The notes beneath the pieces were generated by a model. It saw only the letters and a program-made list of their open reading frames with translations. It searched no databases and was not told the DNA's origin. A stretch of 16,151 bases of DNA. Origin: Larix sibirica. Its lineage: Eukaryota > Streptophyta > Pinopsida > Pinales > Pinaceae. Shown piece after piece: positions 1 to 9,900 of this stretch. How positions within the stretch are numbered: the stretch's first letter is position 1; every line of letters begins with the position of its first letter. Where the stretch lies: contig NWUY0304046470.1 of NCBI GenBank assembly GCA_004151065.3, forward strand, positions 1 through 16,151. The letters run 5' to 3'. A program made the translations under genes and the position numbers.

Positions 1-107
1 ACCCTTGGAGTGTAGCACTCCACATGTGTGAGCCTACATGTGATTATTGTAGGTTGCTTGTAAGGGCATTGGCCCACATATGTATTGTTGGCCTCCCTTA
101 CCTCTCA

Positions 108-115
108 TATATATA
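108..115 (+). promoter_or_regulatory. TATA box candidate of the LTR-like region
   Basis: TATATATA is followed by GAGGAAGGAGAGAG and then by a T/C-rich stretch, the usual order of TATA box and start region in plant LTRs. No downstream coding region in the window would use it. Confidence 0.3.
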
Positions 116-182
116 GAGGAAGGAGAGAGTCCTTTCATTCATTGTCAGTTGTACTCTTCTTTTTGTACTTGTCTTCTTGAAG

Positions 183-389
183 TGAGATGCTAGTGTTCAT
201 GAAGAAGCCCTATAAGAAGAGTAATGAAAGGGAAAGAGAATATCAATGTCAGGAGCTTGCTCTTGTGAGATACTAGGGTTTACTCTCATGAAACCCTAGG
301 AGAAGTTATGAAAGGGAAAGAAGGTGTCTTTATCGGGAGATTACTCCTGTGAGATACTAGGGTTTACTCTTGTGAAGAATACATTGGAG
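183..389 (+). repeat. Imperfect tandem repeat, about 84-bp period, 2.5 copies
   Basis: Units start at 183, 266 and 350, each with TGAGATGCTAG or TGAGATACTAG. Units 1 and 2 also share ATGAAAGGGAAAGA in the middle and a GCTCTTG or TACTCCTG edge. The third copy stops after about 40 bp. Unit 2 contains a perfect 9-bp stem, CTAGGGTTT (273-281) pairing with AAACCCTAG (291-299), with a 9-base loop. The copies are diverged, so the duplication is not recent. Confidence 0.7.
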
Positions 390-840
390 ATAATCATTCA
401 TTCATTCTTGTGCATCTTGTGTTAGGGATGTGACCAAGAGCAGCGAACTTGTCTTCCTCTCTATCAGATTTTCTTTTGTATTTTATCTCTTGTCTTCGAG
501 TCACTAGAGTTTCTTGAAGCATCTTGGAGCATCATGAATACTAGGGTTAGGGTTTCATCCCTTGGAGACCTAGAGAATAAAGTTTTGAGATGAAACCTTA
601 GGTTGTGCGTGTTAAAGTGAAGAAGAAGAGGAGACATCTTGCCATGGAGGTCATGCTTGTGTGATGCTAGCTTGTTGGAGCTCGTTGGTGTGAGCTAAGG
701 TTTTCATTGTTCTCCCTAGTTAGGGTTTTGGAGAGCTGGAGGATTGTACTAGCCTTGGGATAAGGCTATCGTATGTACATTAACTTCATCTTTATGCATA
801 TTAATGAAGTTTCCAGCTGTCCAATACTTGTGTAATTGCA

Positions 841-2123
841 GATTTGATTTGATGCTGTCTATTTCTTCGTGGTTTTGTAATTTCCAGCACTTATATGTCT
901 TGCTGATTTGACATAAGTTAAAGCTGAATTGGTTAAGTGATTTAACAATTATATTGAAGAAAATAGGGCAGAATTGCTGCTGTATTTACAGCTGTCATAT
1001 GTGATTTTCAGATCTGTTATATCAATATGCATGATAAGATTGCCCTAGAGGACTGAAACTTATTGGCAAACCTTGGTATCTTATCTCTTGAATTGCCTAG
1101 TGGATTGGGGTCATTAAGAGTTGAAGTATTGTCCATTGTTGCTGCTGTTTTGTTTATATTTCATAACAGTGCTAAGGTTGAAAATTCACAGGGTTAAAAT
1201 CTCGGAAACCTCTAGTTAAGAGGTGTGATTTCTATTTTGCATTAAAAGCCTCATTTTCAAAAAAAAAATCTGCACATCACAGGTGATTTTATCAGACTAA
1301 TCATTGAAAGCGAAAAGAATAGAGCAGCCTCTTCTTCAATATCCCAAGTTAGGCTTAATAATATAGATAACTATTGAGACAACGAATTACAGAGTGTAGA
1401 TACTAGAAACCATCCGTCTTACAATCTCTCACTTCAGAAATTATCACTCTAAGCACCTAGACTATTCCCCTCCTCCTTTACAAAGCTGACTACTTTTGAC
1501 TACATTCGGCATTACACTTGCACAGTGACTAATTTTATACACATAAAACTTAAAAGTGAGATGCAGACTTAGCTGCGGTCTAAGTTACCAGGTTTGATTT
1601 TGAGTTCAGATTCTGTGAGTAAGATATTGAAAATGTTTTTCATGGGAACTGCAATGTACATCCTATATGAATTTAACCACATCCTCCAAAAATAAGTCAT
1701 CATTCGCTTCTTTCTCTATTTTTTCTTTCTCTGCAAGATGAATCTCTGTCGTTAATCTCACTATTGTTTCTCTGTTAAATCATCCTCGCCACATGTTCAA
1801 ATTCTCCTCTCCTTTGGGTGTATATCATATTTGTGCATCTGCAATCCTTTTCTTGTTTTTGTTCATTTCTCCGCATACATTGTTTTAGGTGGGCATTAGA
1901 GTTATGTGAAGACTAGAGGCCTCAGGTTGAATTTTAATTTATGTTGCCTCTTAGGGTTTATGTTCCCTTGGTCAAAGTCAAAGTATTAACCGAACAAAGT
2001 CAAGTTTGGCAAATTACAATATTATTCAACCTACATTAAAATTAACCTAAAATCTGACTTTAAGGCTGAATTCTGTCAGATCTATTTACTCAGATTAGAC
2101 AGGCACATCCCATTTTTCTTGCT
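841..2123. other. Noncoding AT-rich stretch between the LTR-like region and the PPR gene
   Basis: I see no coding region. The only structured spot is a small stem (CCTCT/AGAGG, about 1210-1224) followed some 35 bases later by a run of ten A at 1259-1268. This could be the 3' end of a plus-strand retroposed sequence. The rest, about 1270-2123, is AT-rich downstream flank of the minus-strand PPR gene and shows nothing I recognise. Confidence 0.5.
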
Positions 2124-2129
2124 TTTATT
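2124..2129 (-). terminator. Candidate polyadenylation signal of the PPR gene
   Basis: On the minus strand this reads AATAAA, about 115 bases after the PPR stop codon, a usual distance for a plant near-upstream element. Plant poly(A) signals are loose, so other A-rich sites nearby could serve as well. Confidence 0.35.
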
Positions 2130-2243
2130 TCCACATTAAACTAACAGATTATATGGAAGAAAAAATTCACCTAACAATATATACAGAAAAATAGATATTT
2201 ACCATTCCAAGGACGGCACCTATCATGCTCCAGCTTTGATATG

Positions 2244-4784
2244 TTATACCAAGCTCCAGTTTTCCATTTCCCTGCATTGCTTACTCACTTCATGCAACTT
2301 GCCGGCCTTGCAAAATCCATGATTTAATAATTTTGATTGAATAACAGAATCGGGTGCTATCCCATTTTCAACCATTTCATTATGTAACATTGCAACCGTT
2401 TTCATGTTGCCAATATTGCAATATGCAGCAATTAAAATTGTGTAAGTGACAACATCAGGCAAGATTCCTTTTACTACCATTTCATTGAACAGTTTGAGAG
2501 CATCATGCAGACAGCTTGCTTTGCAATATGCATCGATTAGAATAGTATAAGATACGACATCCAACAAGATTCCACTTTCTCCCATTTCATGGAGTAAACC
2601 AAGGGCGTACTGTAAATGACTTGTCTTGCAGTAAAAGTTCATTAAGATAGTATAAGTTATGACATCCGGCAAAATTCCTCTTTCTCCCATTTCACGGAAT
2701 AAACCAAGGGCATACTGTAACTGACTTGTGCTGCAGTAAAAGTTAATTAAGATAGTATAAGTTATGATATCCGGCAAAATACCTCTTTCCACCATATTGA
2801 CATAAAGAGCTAAAGCCTTCTTATCATTCCCAGTTCTGTAAAATGCAGCAATAAGGGTGCTATAAGTAACCACGTCAGGCATAATCCCTTTTTCTACCAT
2901 AGCATCATAGAGTTTTAAAGCTTCATGGATATTACCCATCTTGCATAGCCCGTCCATAAGACTAGTGAATGCTACAGTATCAGGGACAAGCCCCTGTCTT
3001 GATATTCTAGAATACAGCTCGAAAGCCTCTTTAATTTTTCCCTCTTTGCATAGTCCCGCAATCAAAGTATTGAAAACATCAATGCCAGGAATAAGGCCCC
3101 TCTTTAACATTGCTTTGAGGAATCTTTCAGCCTCCTGCACTTTGCGGATTTTACAGAGTCCATAAATTAATACCTTGTAAGTAAATGCATTAGGGACAAT
3201 ACCTTGTTCCACCATATCATCTAGAAGTTGAAAAGCTTCCTGTATATGGCCTTCATTACAAAGTCCACTAATAAGTGCATTGTAAGTAACAACATCAGGA
3301 ACAATACCTTCGCCAACCAAATTGGCATAAAGCTTAAACGCCTGATGCAAGTTGCCTTTTTTACAATACCCAGCAATCAAACTCGTATAATTGACTATGT
3401 CTGGAAATATATTTATTCCAATCATCTCATTTAACAAATCTAAGGCTCCCTGCATGTTGCCTTCTTTACAATGAGCATCAATCATAATATTGTACATAAC
3501 CCGGTCAAAGATAAACCCAGAATCTTTCAATTCCTTAAAAAGCTTGAGAGCATCATCCACTTTCCCAACTTTACACAAACCATTAAGGAGTGAGCTATAG
3601 GTAAATTTGTTCGGCTTTATATTCCTCAATAACATTTCATTAAGCAGAACAAATGCATTTGTAAGGTCACCATTCTTGCAGTACCCATCAATAAGACTGC
3701 TATAAGTATAAACATCCTGGACTAAACCTTTCCGACCCATGTCCTCAAAAACCCTCCTCGCCCCAGTTAAGTCACCTTCACAACAAAATCCATGGATAAC
3801 CGCATTGTAACCAGCATTGAATGAGAGACCTTTCTGTTCCATATCCTTGAGAAGCTTAAGGCCTGCATCTGTATTACCCGCGTTACAATATCCAAAAATA
3901 AGAACAGTATAAGTAACAACATCTGGAACGATCCCACACCCTTCCATTTCTCGCATATAATCATTTGCTTTATGCATTTCACCTTGTTTACAGCAGACTT
4001 TAATCAATATGGTATATGTATATACATTAGGAGAAACACCCATCTGCCTCATTTCAGTATTAACACTGGACGCCATCTTCATTTCATTGTGGTCAATTAA
4101 ACATTTGAGGAAGAAGTTACAGCACAGAACAGAAGGCACAAGCCCATGTTCCTTCATCATGCAAAATATTTGAAGAGCATCTTTCAACATGCCACACTTT
4201 GCATAAACCTTAAGGAGCACTTCCAATAAATGGGTATTACTGTCTTTGTCCAGTAATACTTCAAAAGCTTCCTTAGGTTTAAAATTCAGAACCTTTTGGG
4301 AGCTGACTAGTTCCCTGACCAGATAATAGGCCTTCCTGTGCATCTCTGATTGAGCTAAAATGCGAATGAGCATTCCATACGTTTGGAGAGTGTGACAGAA
4401 TCCACGATGTTTTATGTGGTCGAAAAAACGAAAAGCTGCGAGTGGGTTTGTGTTTAACTTCTGCAAAAATGAGAGTACATGGTGAGAAGTCAACCTGGAA
4501 ACCGTTTGAAAACTGAGAATGGGATTTGAATGCAGAAAAGCTTTCAGAATAATCAAGCCTGGATCCTTCTCTTCGTCTTCTTCATCGTCGTCGGTAGTGT
4601 TTTCTTCTCCTTGTTGGTGGTGTGGCATTGAATGAGCTGCGACAAAAGAACAGTACTGAGCTCTCCTCCCAACTTCTTTCTGAGAAATGGTAAGATGAAA
4701 AAGCAATTTGAACTTGGACTTCATGCTCGTAACCCATAACTTGATAATTTGTATAAAATGTGGAAGCTGGGGTTTAAGGTTCAT
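2244..4784 (-). CDS. P-class pentatricopeptide repeat protein, intron-free, about 846 aa
   Basis: The protein is an almost unbroken chain of 35-residue PPR motifs with the typical DVVTYTILI opening and GxxPD end. I count about 19-20 motifs from residue 130 to the C-terminus. There is no E, E+ or DYW extension, so it is P class. By family knowledge such proteins bind organellar RNA one base per motif and act in stability, processing, splicing or translation. The N-terminal 60 residues are basic and hydrophobic with few acidic residues (IIKLWVTSMKSKFKLLFHL), which fits an organelle presequence. An acidic run (DDDEEDEEKD) follows at about residues 65-74. The open frame extends to 4805 but begins there with GTG; the first in-frame ATG is at 4784, with G at -3, and I chose it. 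The stop is TAA at 2244-2246. The reading frame is uninterrupted. Motif spacing and similarity recall Rf-like P-class genes, but no ortholog can be named. Confidence 0.93.
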   Translation of the reverse strand: MNLKPQLPHFIQIIKLWVTSMKSKFKLLFHLTISQKEVGRRAQYCSFVAAHSMPHHQQGEENTTDDDEEDEEKDPGLIILKAFLHSNPILSFQTVSRLTSHHVLSFLQKLNTNPLAAFRFFDHIKHRGFCHTLQTYGMLIRILAQSEMHRKAYYLVRELVSSQKVLNFKPKEAFEVLLDKDSNTHLLEVLLKVYAKCGMLKDALQIFCMMKEHGLVPSVLCCNFFLKCLIDHNEMKMASSVNTEMRQMGVSPNVYTYTILIKVCCKQGEMHKANDYMREMEGCGIVPDVVTYTVLIFGYCNAGNTDAGLKLLKDMEQKGLSFNAGYNAVIHGFCCEGDLTGARRVFEDMGRKGLVQDVYTYSSLIDGYCKNGDLTNAFVLLNEMLLRNIKPNKFTYSSLLNGLCKVGKVDDALKLFKELKDSGFIFDRVMYNIMIDAHCKEGNMQGALDLLNEMIGINIFPDIVNYTSLIAGYCKKGNLHQAFKLYANLVGEGIVPDVVTYNALISGLCNEGHIQEAFQLLDDMVEQGIVPNAFTYKVLIYGLCKIRKVQEAERFLKAMLKRGLIPGIDVFNTLIAGLCKEGKIKEAFELYSRISRQGLVPDTVAFTSLMDGLCKMGNIHEALKLYDAMVEKGIMPDVVTYSTLIAAFYRTGNDKKALALYVNMVERGILPDIITYTILINFYCSTSQLQYALGLFREMGERGILPDVITYTILMNFYCKTSHLQYALGLLHEMGESGILLDVVSYTILIDAYCKASCLHDALKLFNEMVVKGILPDVVTYTILIAAYCNIGNMKTVAMLHNEMVENGIAPDSVIQSKLLNHGFCKAGKLHEVSKQCREMENWSLV
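2562..2771 (-). repeat. Tandem duplication of one PPR motif (2 x 105 bp)
   Basis: Two neighbouring PPR motifs (residues about 672-706 and 707-741) match at 27 of 35 residues, counted by eye, and their DNA is much closer to each other than to other motifs. For example, ATTAAGATAGTATAAGTTAT recurs at 2641 and 2746, exactly 105 bp apart. This is an in-frame single-motif duplication that lengthened the RNA-binding surface by one position. Confidence 0.85.
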
Positions 4785-4791
4785 AGCCCAT
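4774..4791 (-). other. Five-codon upstream ORF overlapping the PPR start
   Basis: On the minus strand an ATG at 4791 opens a frame MGYEP-stop that ends at 4774. The PPR ATG at 4784 lies inside it in another frame. No other ATG is present between this point and the TATA candidate, so it would be the first AUG of the inferred leader. Its context (T at -3, G at +4) is weaker than that of the PPR ATG (G at -3), which would allow leaky scanning. The leader end is inferred, not known. Confidence 0.4.
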
Positions 4792-4883
4792 GGAACTGAA
4801 AGCACTCAATTTCGAGCAGCTGCTACTATTGTTGTTGTGTTGTAGGAAACAGCGAGCAACTCGACCTATCAATGTGTAAGGGT

Positions 4884-4914
4884 AAAATATATAGAACTGA
4901 TTATTGAATATTGG
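4884..4914 (-). promoter_or_regulatory. Candidate core promoter of the PPR gene (CCAAT plus TATA)
   Basis: On the minus strand CCAAT (4914-4910) is followed by a TATATATTTTA box (about 4893-4883). This lies about 100 bases before the PPR ATG and would place the transcript start near 4855, with a leader of about 70 bases. The arrangement is typical for plant genes but rests on short motifs only. Confidence 0.4.
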
Positions 4915-5228
4915 AAGTGCGAGAAAATAGTCCCAATAGCAATATGAGAAATAAGAGTAAGTCCATGAATCCATGGTAGGTGTTGATGGACTATAAAGAT
5001 GTATAAATATAGTTAGTGTTTTTTTTGCATATGTGGAATCGCACTGTCCTCAAAACGATTTAGATAAATTTAAAATGTGACATTAAAATTGATGGAAGTT
5101 TAGTTATGAAATGGAAGTTTAGTTTTAGGGTTTACAAACAAGGATCGAATCTCTCATTTACATTTACATTTAGTTGGTGTTTGTTATCTTATGTATGTGT
5201 ACATTTGGGATTGAATTGATTAGGTAAT
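4915..5228. other. Noncoding flank between the PPR promoter and the LINE
   Basis: The stretch is AT-rich with no gene. It contains a 14-bp direct repeat, ATGGAAGTTTAGTT, at 5092-5105 and 5111-5124, and three copies of CATTTA at 5155-5172. At 5208-5221 it has GGATTGAATTGATT, which recurs at 11299-11312 on the far side of the LINE. This is the upstream regulatory space left to the PPR gene before the transposon begins. Confidence 0.5.
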
Positions 5229-5338
5229 CTCAGAGGGCATGAGTGGAATTGTGAGGTTAATGGAGGAATGAAGAAGTACGTTCTATATTTTATGGAGAAT
5301 TACGTGGAGGGCAATTAAGTGGACACCTGGGAGGAGAT

Positions 5339-6900
5339 ATGGCTGTATCGGGAGAAGATATGAACGGATTCCAAAGAAGGGAGAGGGTCTTTGAGGCAGG
5401 ATTCATTACATCTCAGAGGGTTGAGCAGAAGCGTGTTGAGGATGACTATGGAGAGTTCAAGAATTTGACTGATGAAATGGTTTCATTACAGCTCCCGCTT
5501 CGGGAGAAAGGCACCAAGAAGGTCAAGAAAGTAATAAAGAAACGAAACGGGGTCAAGTTAACTGTAGGGGAAGATATCAGGGTGGCAGGGATAATGCATT
5601 TGGTTGGAAAAACCCTGATAGGAAGGTTTTATGGAGTCCAAATTGAGGAGGTGCCACTGAGGGAGTGGCTTCTTCTGCATTGGGGATCGGTGCTTAATTA
5701 TGTGCCAGAATTCTACATTATGACGAAGGGTTGGTTAGGATTCAAGATGAGAAATGAATCGGATGTGGCGAAGATATTTGGAAAGGTCTGGTTATGGGGG
5801 AAGACTACTTTGAGCCTGAAACCTTGGAACCCTTGTTTTGACCCTCGTCGAGAAAAAAGAGGAGCAGCACCAGTCTGGGTAAAATTGTCGGGGCTACCCT
5901 TAGAATTTTGGATCGAAGAATTCATTACGGCAGTGGGCAACAGGATCGGAAAAACCTTACTAGTGGATAAATCTTTTAGGTTTAAACCTCAAAGGACGGT
6001 GGCCAAGGTCCTGGTGGAGGTGATATTTCACAGGGTCTTCCAGATGTCATAGAAATTATCGCTGGTAGTTTATGTCTCTCTCAGATAGTAGATTATGTCA
6101 ATATGTCGTTTCGTTGTGGACGTTGTCACGCATATGGGCATCTAATCTCGGATTGTGCATTACCATTCTCCAAAAAGAAATGGGTGGTGAAAGATGTTGG
6201 AGATTCGGAGGAATTAGGCAGGGGGAAGAAGGACCTAAAACAAAGCCTGACGGTGAGATCAGTATTTGGGGGTAAAGTTCCCTCGGAGAAGGGTTCTGAA
6301 AAGAAAGATATCTGCGAGGTGGATGAGGACATTTTTCTTAGCCCTAAGCCGGCTAGTTTGACTCAGGAGGTGGGGCTTTTGAAGTTCAGAGTGATAGAAT
6401 TTTTCGAAGACTTGGCTTCTTAGAGAGGGGCAGAGACCACGGTCGAGCCTTTGGAACATACGGAAGCGGTCAAATTCTTGGTCATGCCTGACTCAACATC
6501 TTCTCCGGGTAAGTTTTCACCTCCCCAAACTCTGGTTTCATTAAAAAACTTACAGTCGGACTTAAGGAACAATGCTTTTAGCCCTTTGGCCCGACGTCTA
6601 AGGATGGTCAGCCCGGGAATTTCTTTAAGGAAGTGCAAGAGAATTTTACATAATCAAGCTCCGGACCCTTCCCCTGGGGAGGGAAAGACCAAAGGGTCTT
6701 GGGACCCTGAACATCATTATGCTTTGAGATCCCAGGTTAAGATGGGTCAGGGAGTTTATGGTATAGAGTCGGGGGCAGATCATTTGATTATTAAGGAGGC
6801 GGGTTTGAATGACATCAGGGAGGATCTGAGTTTTCATTTTTCTTCTTCCAAGGGTTCAAAGGCGCTTAGAGTTTCGTCGGGTGGGCAGGTGAACTCATGA
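5339..6900 (+). pseudogene. LINE ORF1, DUF4283-like plus CCHC zinc knuckle, broken
   Basis: This is the nucleic-acid-binding ORF1 protein of plant L1 elements, which coats the element RNA. The first part, from ATG 5339, includes a DUF4283-like region (about residues 70-225) with the typical PVWVKLSGLPLEFW signature. A one-base deletion near 6021 moves the frame; the continuation SQGLPDVIEI leads into a zinc knuckle at 6115-6156 (C-x2-C-x4-H-x4-C). An in-frame TAG at 6421-6423 breaks the low-complexity tail, which otherwise runs open to TGA at 6898-6900. That stop overlaps the ORF2 start as ATGA. Domain names come from recognised motifs; the DUF4283 limits are approximate. Confidence 0.85.
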
Positions 6901-9900
6901 AGCTTCTGTCTTTTAACATTTGGGGGTTAGCCAGCAACCCGAAATTGCTGGCATTAGGGAGGTTAGTGGAGATAAATCGTCCTGATGTTATAGTTTTGTA
7001 GGAGACAATGTGCGGGGGGTTAGGATTAGTTAGTAGGATGAGCAAAATGTTCGCAGGGTGGTCCTTTGAGTGGGTGGACAGTGTTGGATTATCGGGGGGA
7101 TTGGTCACAGGCTGGAGGGAGTCGGTGATTTTAAGGAATAGTTTTGCCTTTCCTTCCGGGTTAGGGATGACTTTCGAAATCAAGGAGCTCGGTTTTTGCT
7201 TTAATATCCTGAATGTTTACGGGCCTTACAACCGTACATCTTCTTTCTGGAATATGTTTTTTAAAAAATCTTTTTTGCAGGATTTTCCTTTCATAGTTGC
7301 GGGTGACTTGAATATAACTCTCAATAGAGGAGAAGTTTGGGGTCTCGGGTCTCAGGTGGATCAGTTTCAAGCAGGCTTTTTGAGGTTTTTGTTGGAGGGA
7401 GATATCTTGGACCTTGAACCAGAGGTGTTGAAACCGACATGGTTCAACAAACGTTCTAGCAATGCTGCTTTAGCTAAAAGGTTAGATCGTTTCCTTGTAG
7501 CGGGGGATTTTCTACGAAGGTTCGAGAGGGCTCGATCTTGGCGAGTGATCGGGGGAGGTTCTGATCACTTACCTATACTCTGTAGTTTCGAAAAATGGGG
7601 GAAAAATCCTGGAACGCCATTTAAATTTAACCCTTTTTGGCTAGTTCATGAAGATTACAAAGAGTTGGTTAGGGTTAACTAGAAGCATTTTGATAACACT
7701 TCGCTTGAATCCTGTGCAGATCAATTTATGGATAACCTTAAAGTTTTAAAGAAGCTTACGGTGGTTTGGTCGAAGCTTCTGTGGGAAAAGGTAGACGACG
7801 GTCTTAAGGCAATCGAAGAGAGGATTAAATATTTTTTTGATGGAGATCCGGATCTTTCAGATTCTCTCTGCATTGTTGAATTGTCTAAGATGGAGGAATC
7901 AAGAAATCGGCCATTATTGGAAAGGGAAGCAGAAACTAGGATGAAGAGCAAAGCGGTCTGGTTAATGTTAGGGGATGATAACACTACTTATTTTCATAAA
8001 GTTGTAAGCCACCGGAAAAGAGTTAACTCCATTTGGGACCTTCAGAATGAGAGGGGAGAACTTCTTTATGGTTTTCTGCAGTTGGCTGATGGAGGAGTGG
8101 AATTCTTCCAGGATTTCTACAAGGATCCTCGAGACAGTAACTTATTAAAGATGATTTCGACTGTTACTAAATTCAATGTTTGGGTTACGGAGGAGGATAA
8201 AGTGTTTCTGAATGGGCTTGTTTCTATGGAAGAGCTAAAATCAACACTTAACAAGTTAAAGAAGGAAAAAATCCCAAGACCGGATGGTTGGTCGTCGAAG
8301 TTTTTTATAGCCTTTTTTGATCTGGTTAGTGAGGACCTGTTAAGAGGGTGGAGAAGAATAGAGTTTATGTATATCTATCATCCAGCATCAATGCCACTTT
8401 CTTGGTATTATTACCCAAGGTTGGTGTACCAAAAACTTTCGATGATTTCCGTCCTATATCTTTGTGTAATGCAATCTACAAGGTAATCTCAAAAAATTTA
8501 GCGGAGAGGCTCAAGCCTATTTTGGCCCGATTTATTTCTTCGGAACAATTTGGTTTCTTACCTGATCGTAGAATCCATGAGGCAGTTGGCAGTGCCCAGG
8601 AAGGTATGCATACGTTGAAGACTAAAAAGATCCCGGCTAAAATATTGAAGTTAGATCTGTCCAAAGCCTATGACTGCACTAGCTGGATTTATATTAGGCT
8701 GGTCCTCATACAAATTGGATGTGGGTTGCAGTTCATTAATTGGGTTTGGTCTTGGATCTCAACCATTAGCTTTTCAGTTCTAATTAATGGGGTGGCTGCT
8801 AGCTTTTTCTGTCCAGAAAGGGGCCTGAGGCAGGGATACCCGTTATCTCCTTATCTCTTTTTACTGGTCATGGATGGATTGAGCCACCTATTGGCTGAGG
8901 CTATGGATAACAATGTCTTGGAGGGTGTCAAATATGGAGAAACTAGACTTACTCGTATATTTTTTGTGGACGACGCCCTCTTGTTCCTGGGTAATTCTCC
9001 TGAGGAGACGCATGGAATCAAAGATCTATTCTAGAAGTTTAGTAAAGCTACAGGTATGCAAGTTAACCTCAGTAAATCTGCTTGTTATTCTAACGGACTG
9101 AGTAATTATGAGATGGCAGATTTTCTGGAGCTTATGCCTATGGACGTCTATCCTTTAGATGAAGGTTTTGTGTATCTGGGCTTTCATCTCAAGCTTAATT
9201 ACTATTATAAGAAAGATTGGGATTGGTTGTTAATGAAAGTGGAACGCCGTATCCAGTTCTGGTGTAATCGATACCTCTTCAAGGGAGGGAAGACAATACT
9301 TATAAAAAGCGTACTGTGTGCAATACCTGTGTATTGGTTGATTCTAGCTAAAATTCCTCAGGGGGTCTTGTATGCCATCCGTAAGATTTTCTTCAGGTTT
9401 TTATGGCAAGGTAAAGAGGATCGAGGAATGCATTGGACTTCTTGGGCGTCGATTTCTAAACCTAAGGTAGCAGGCGGGTGGAGGGTTAAAGACCTCTCCT
9501 CTTTCGGCTTAGCATTAGCTTCAAAGTCGATTTGGCAGTTGATTTCTAAGGAAGGAAAATGGAAGGATATCCTACGGTTCAAATACATGGCCAATGAACT
9601 GATTATCAATTGGGTGCGACAGTCCGTTAAATGTAGTAGAGGAGCATCACTGTTCTGGAAAAACATTATAGCCTCCTTCCATGTAATCGACAATTGTTTG
9701 GTCTGGTAGGTGTGTAACGGGCTCAAGGCTCGCATTGGCAGTAATCATTATAAGGGCGTTTCTCATAGTCTTGGTTTTCCTCAGGAATTATTGAATCAGT
9801 TAGGTGACAAGGGTATGATAGTACTGGCAGATATAGCGGTTGGGAGAGTACAGTTCACTCAGATTTGGAAATCAGCTGCTTCTTTAGAGTTATCAGGGAG

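Larger units (their letters stand above)
1..840 (+). mobile_element. LTR-like retrotransposon-derived noncoding region
   Basis: No open reading frame of note is present. The sequence resembles the U3-R-U5 part of a plant LTR on the plus strand. A TATATATA box lies at 108-115, followed by a purine-rich stretch and a pyrimidine-rich stretch where transcription would start. A short inverted repeat (GGAGTG/CACTCC) lies near position 7, and a compact GCCTT/AAGGC stem lies near 752. Several copies of CTAGGGTTT, related to the plant telobox, are present, including a double copy at 541-555. I see no primer binding site after it and no partner LTR in the window, so this could be a solo or truncated LTR, or another noncoding repeat. 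The assignment is an inference from composition and layout only. Confidence 0.3.

Noticed and set aside
2941-3982. Short open frames on the plus strand and in an alternative minus frame within the PPR gene
   Set aside because: They are shadows of the repetitive PPR coding sequence in other frames.
2244-4805. Longer PPR open frame starting at 4805
   Set aside because: The codon at 4803-4805 is GTG on the minus strand. The first ATG in frame is at 4784, so the annotated start was moved there.
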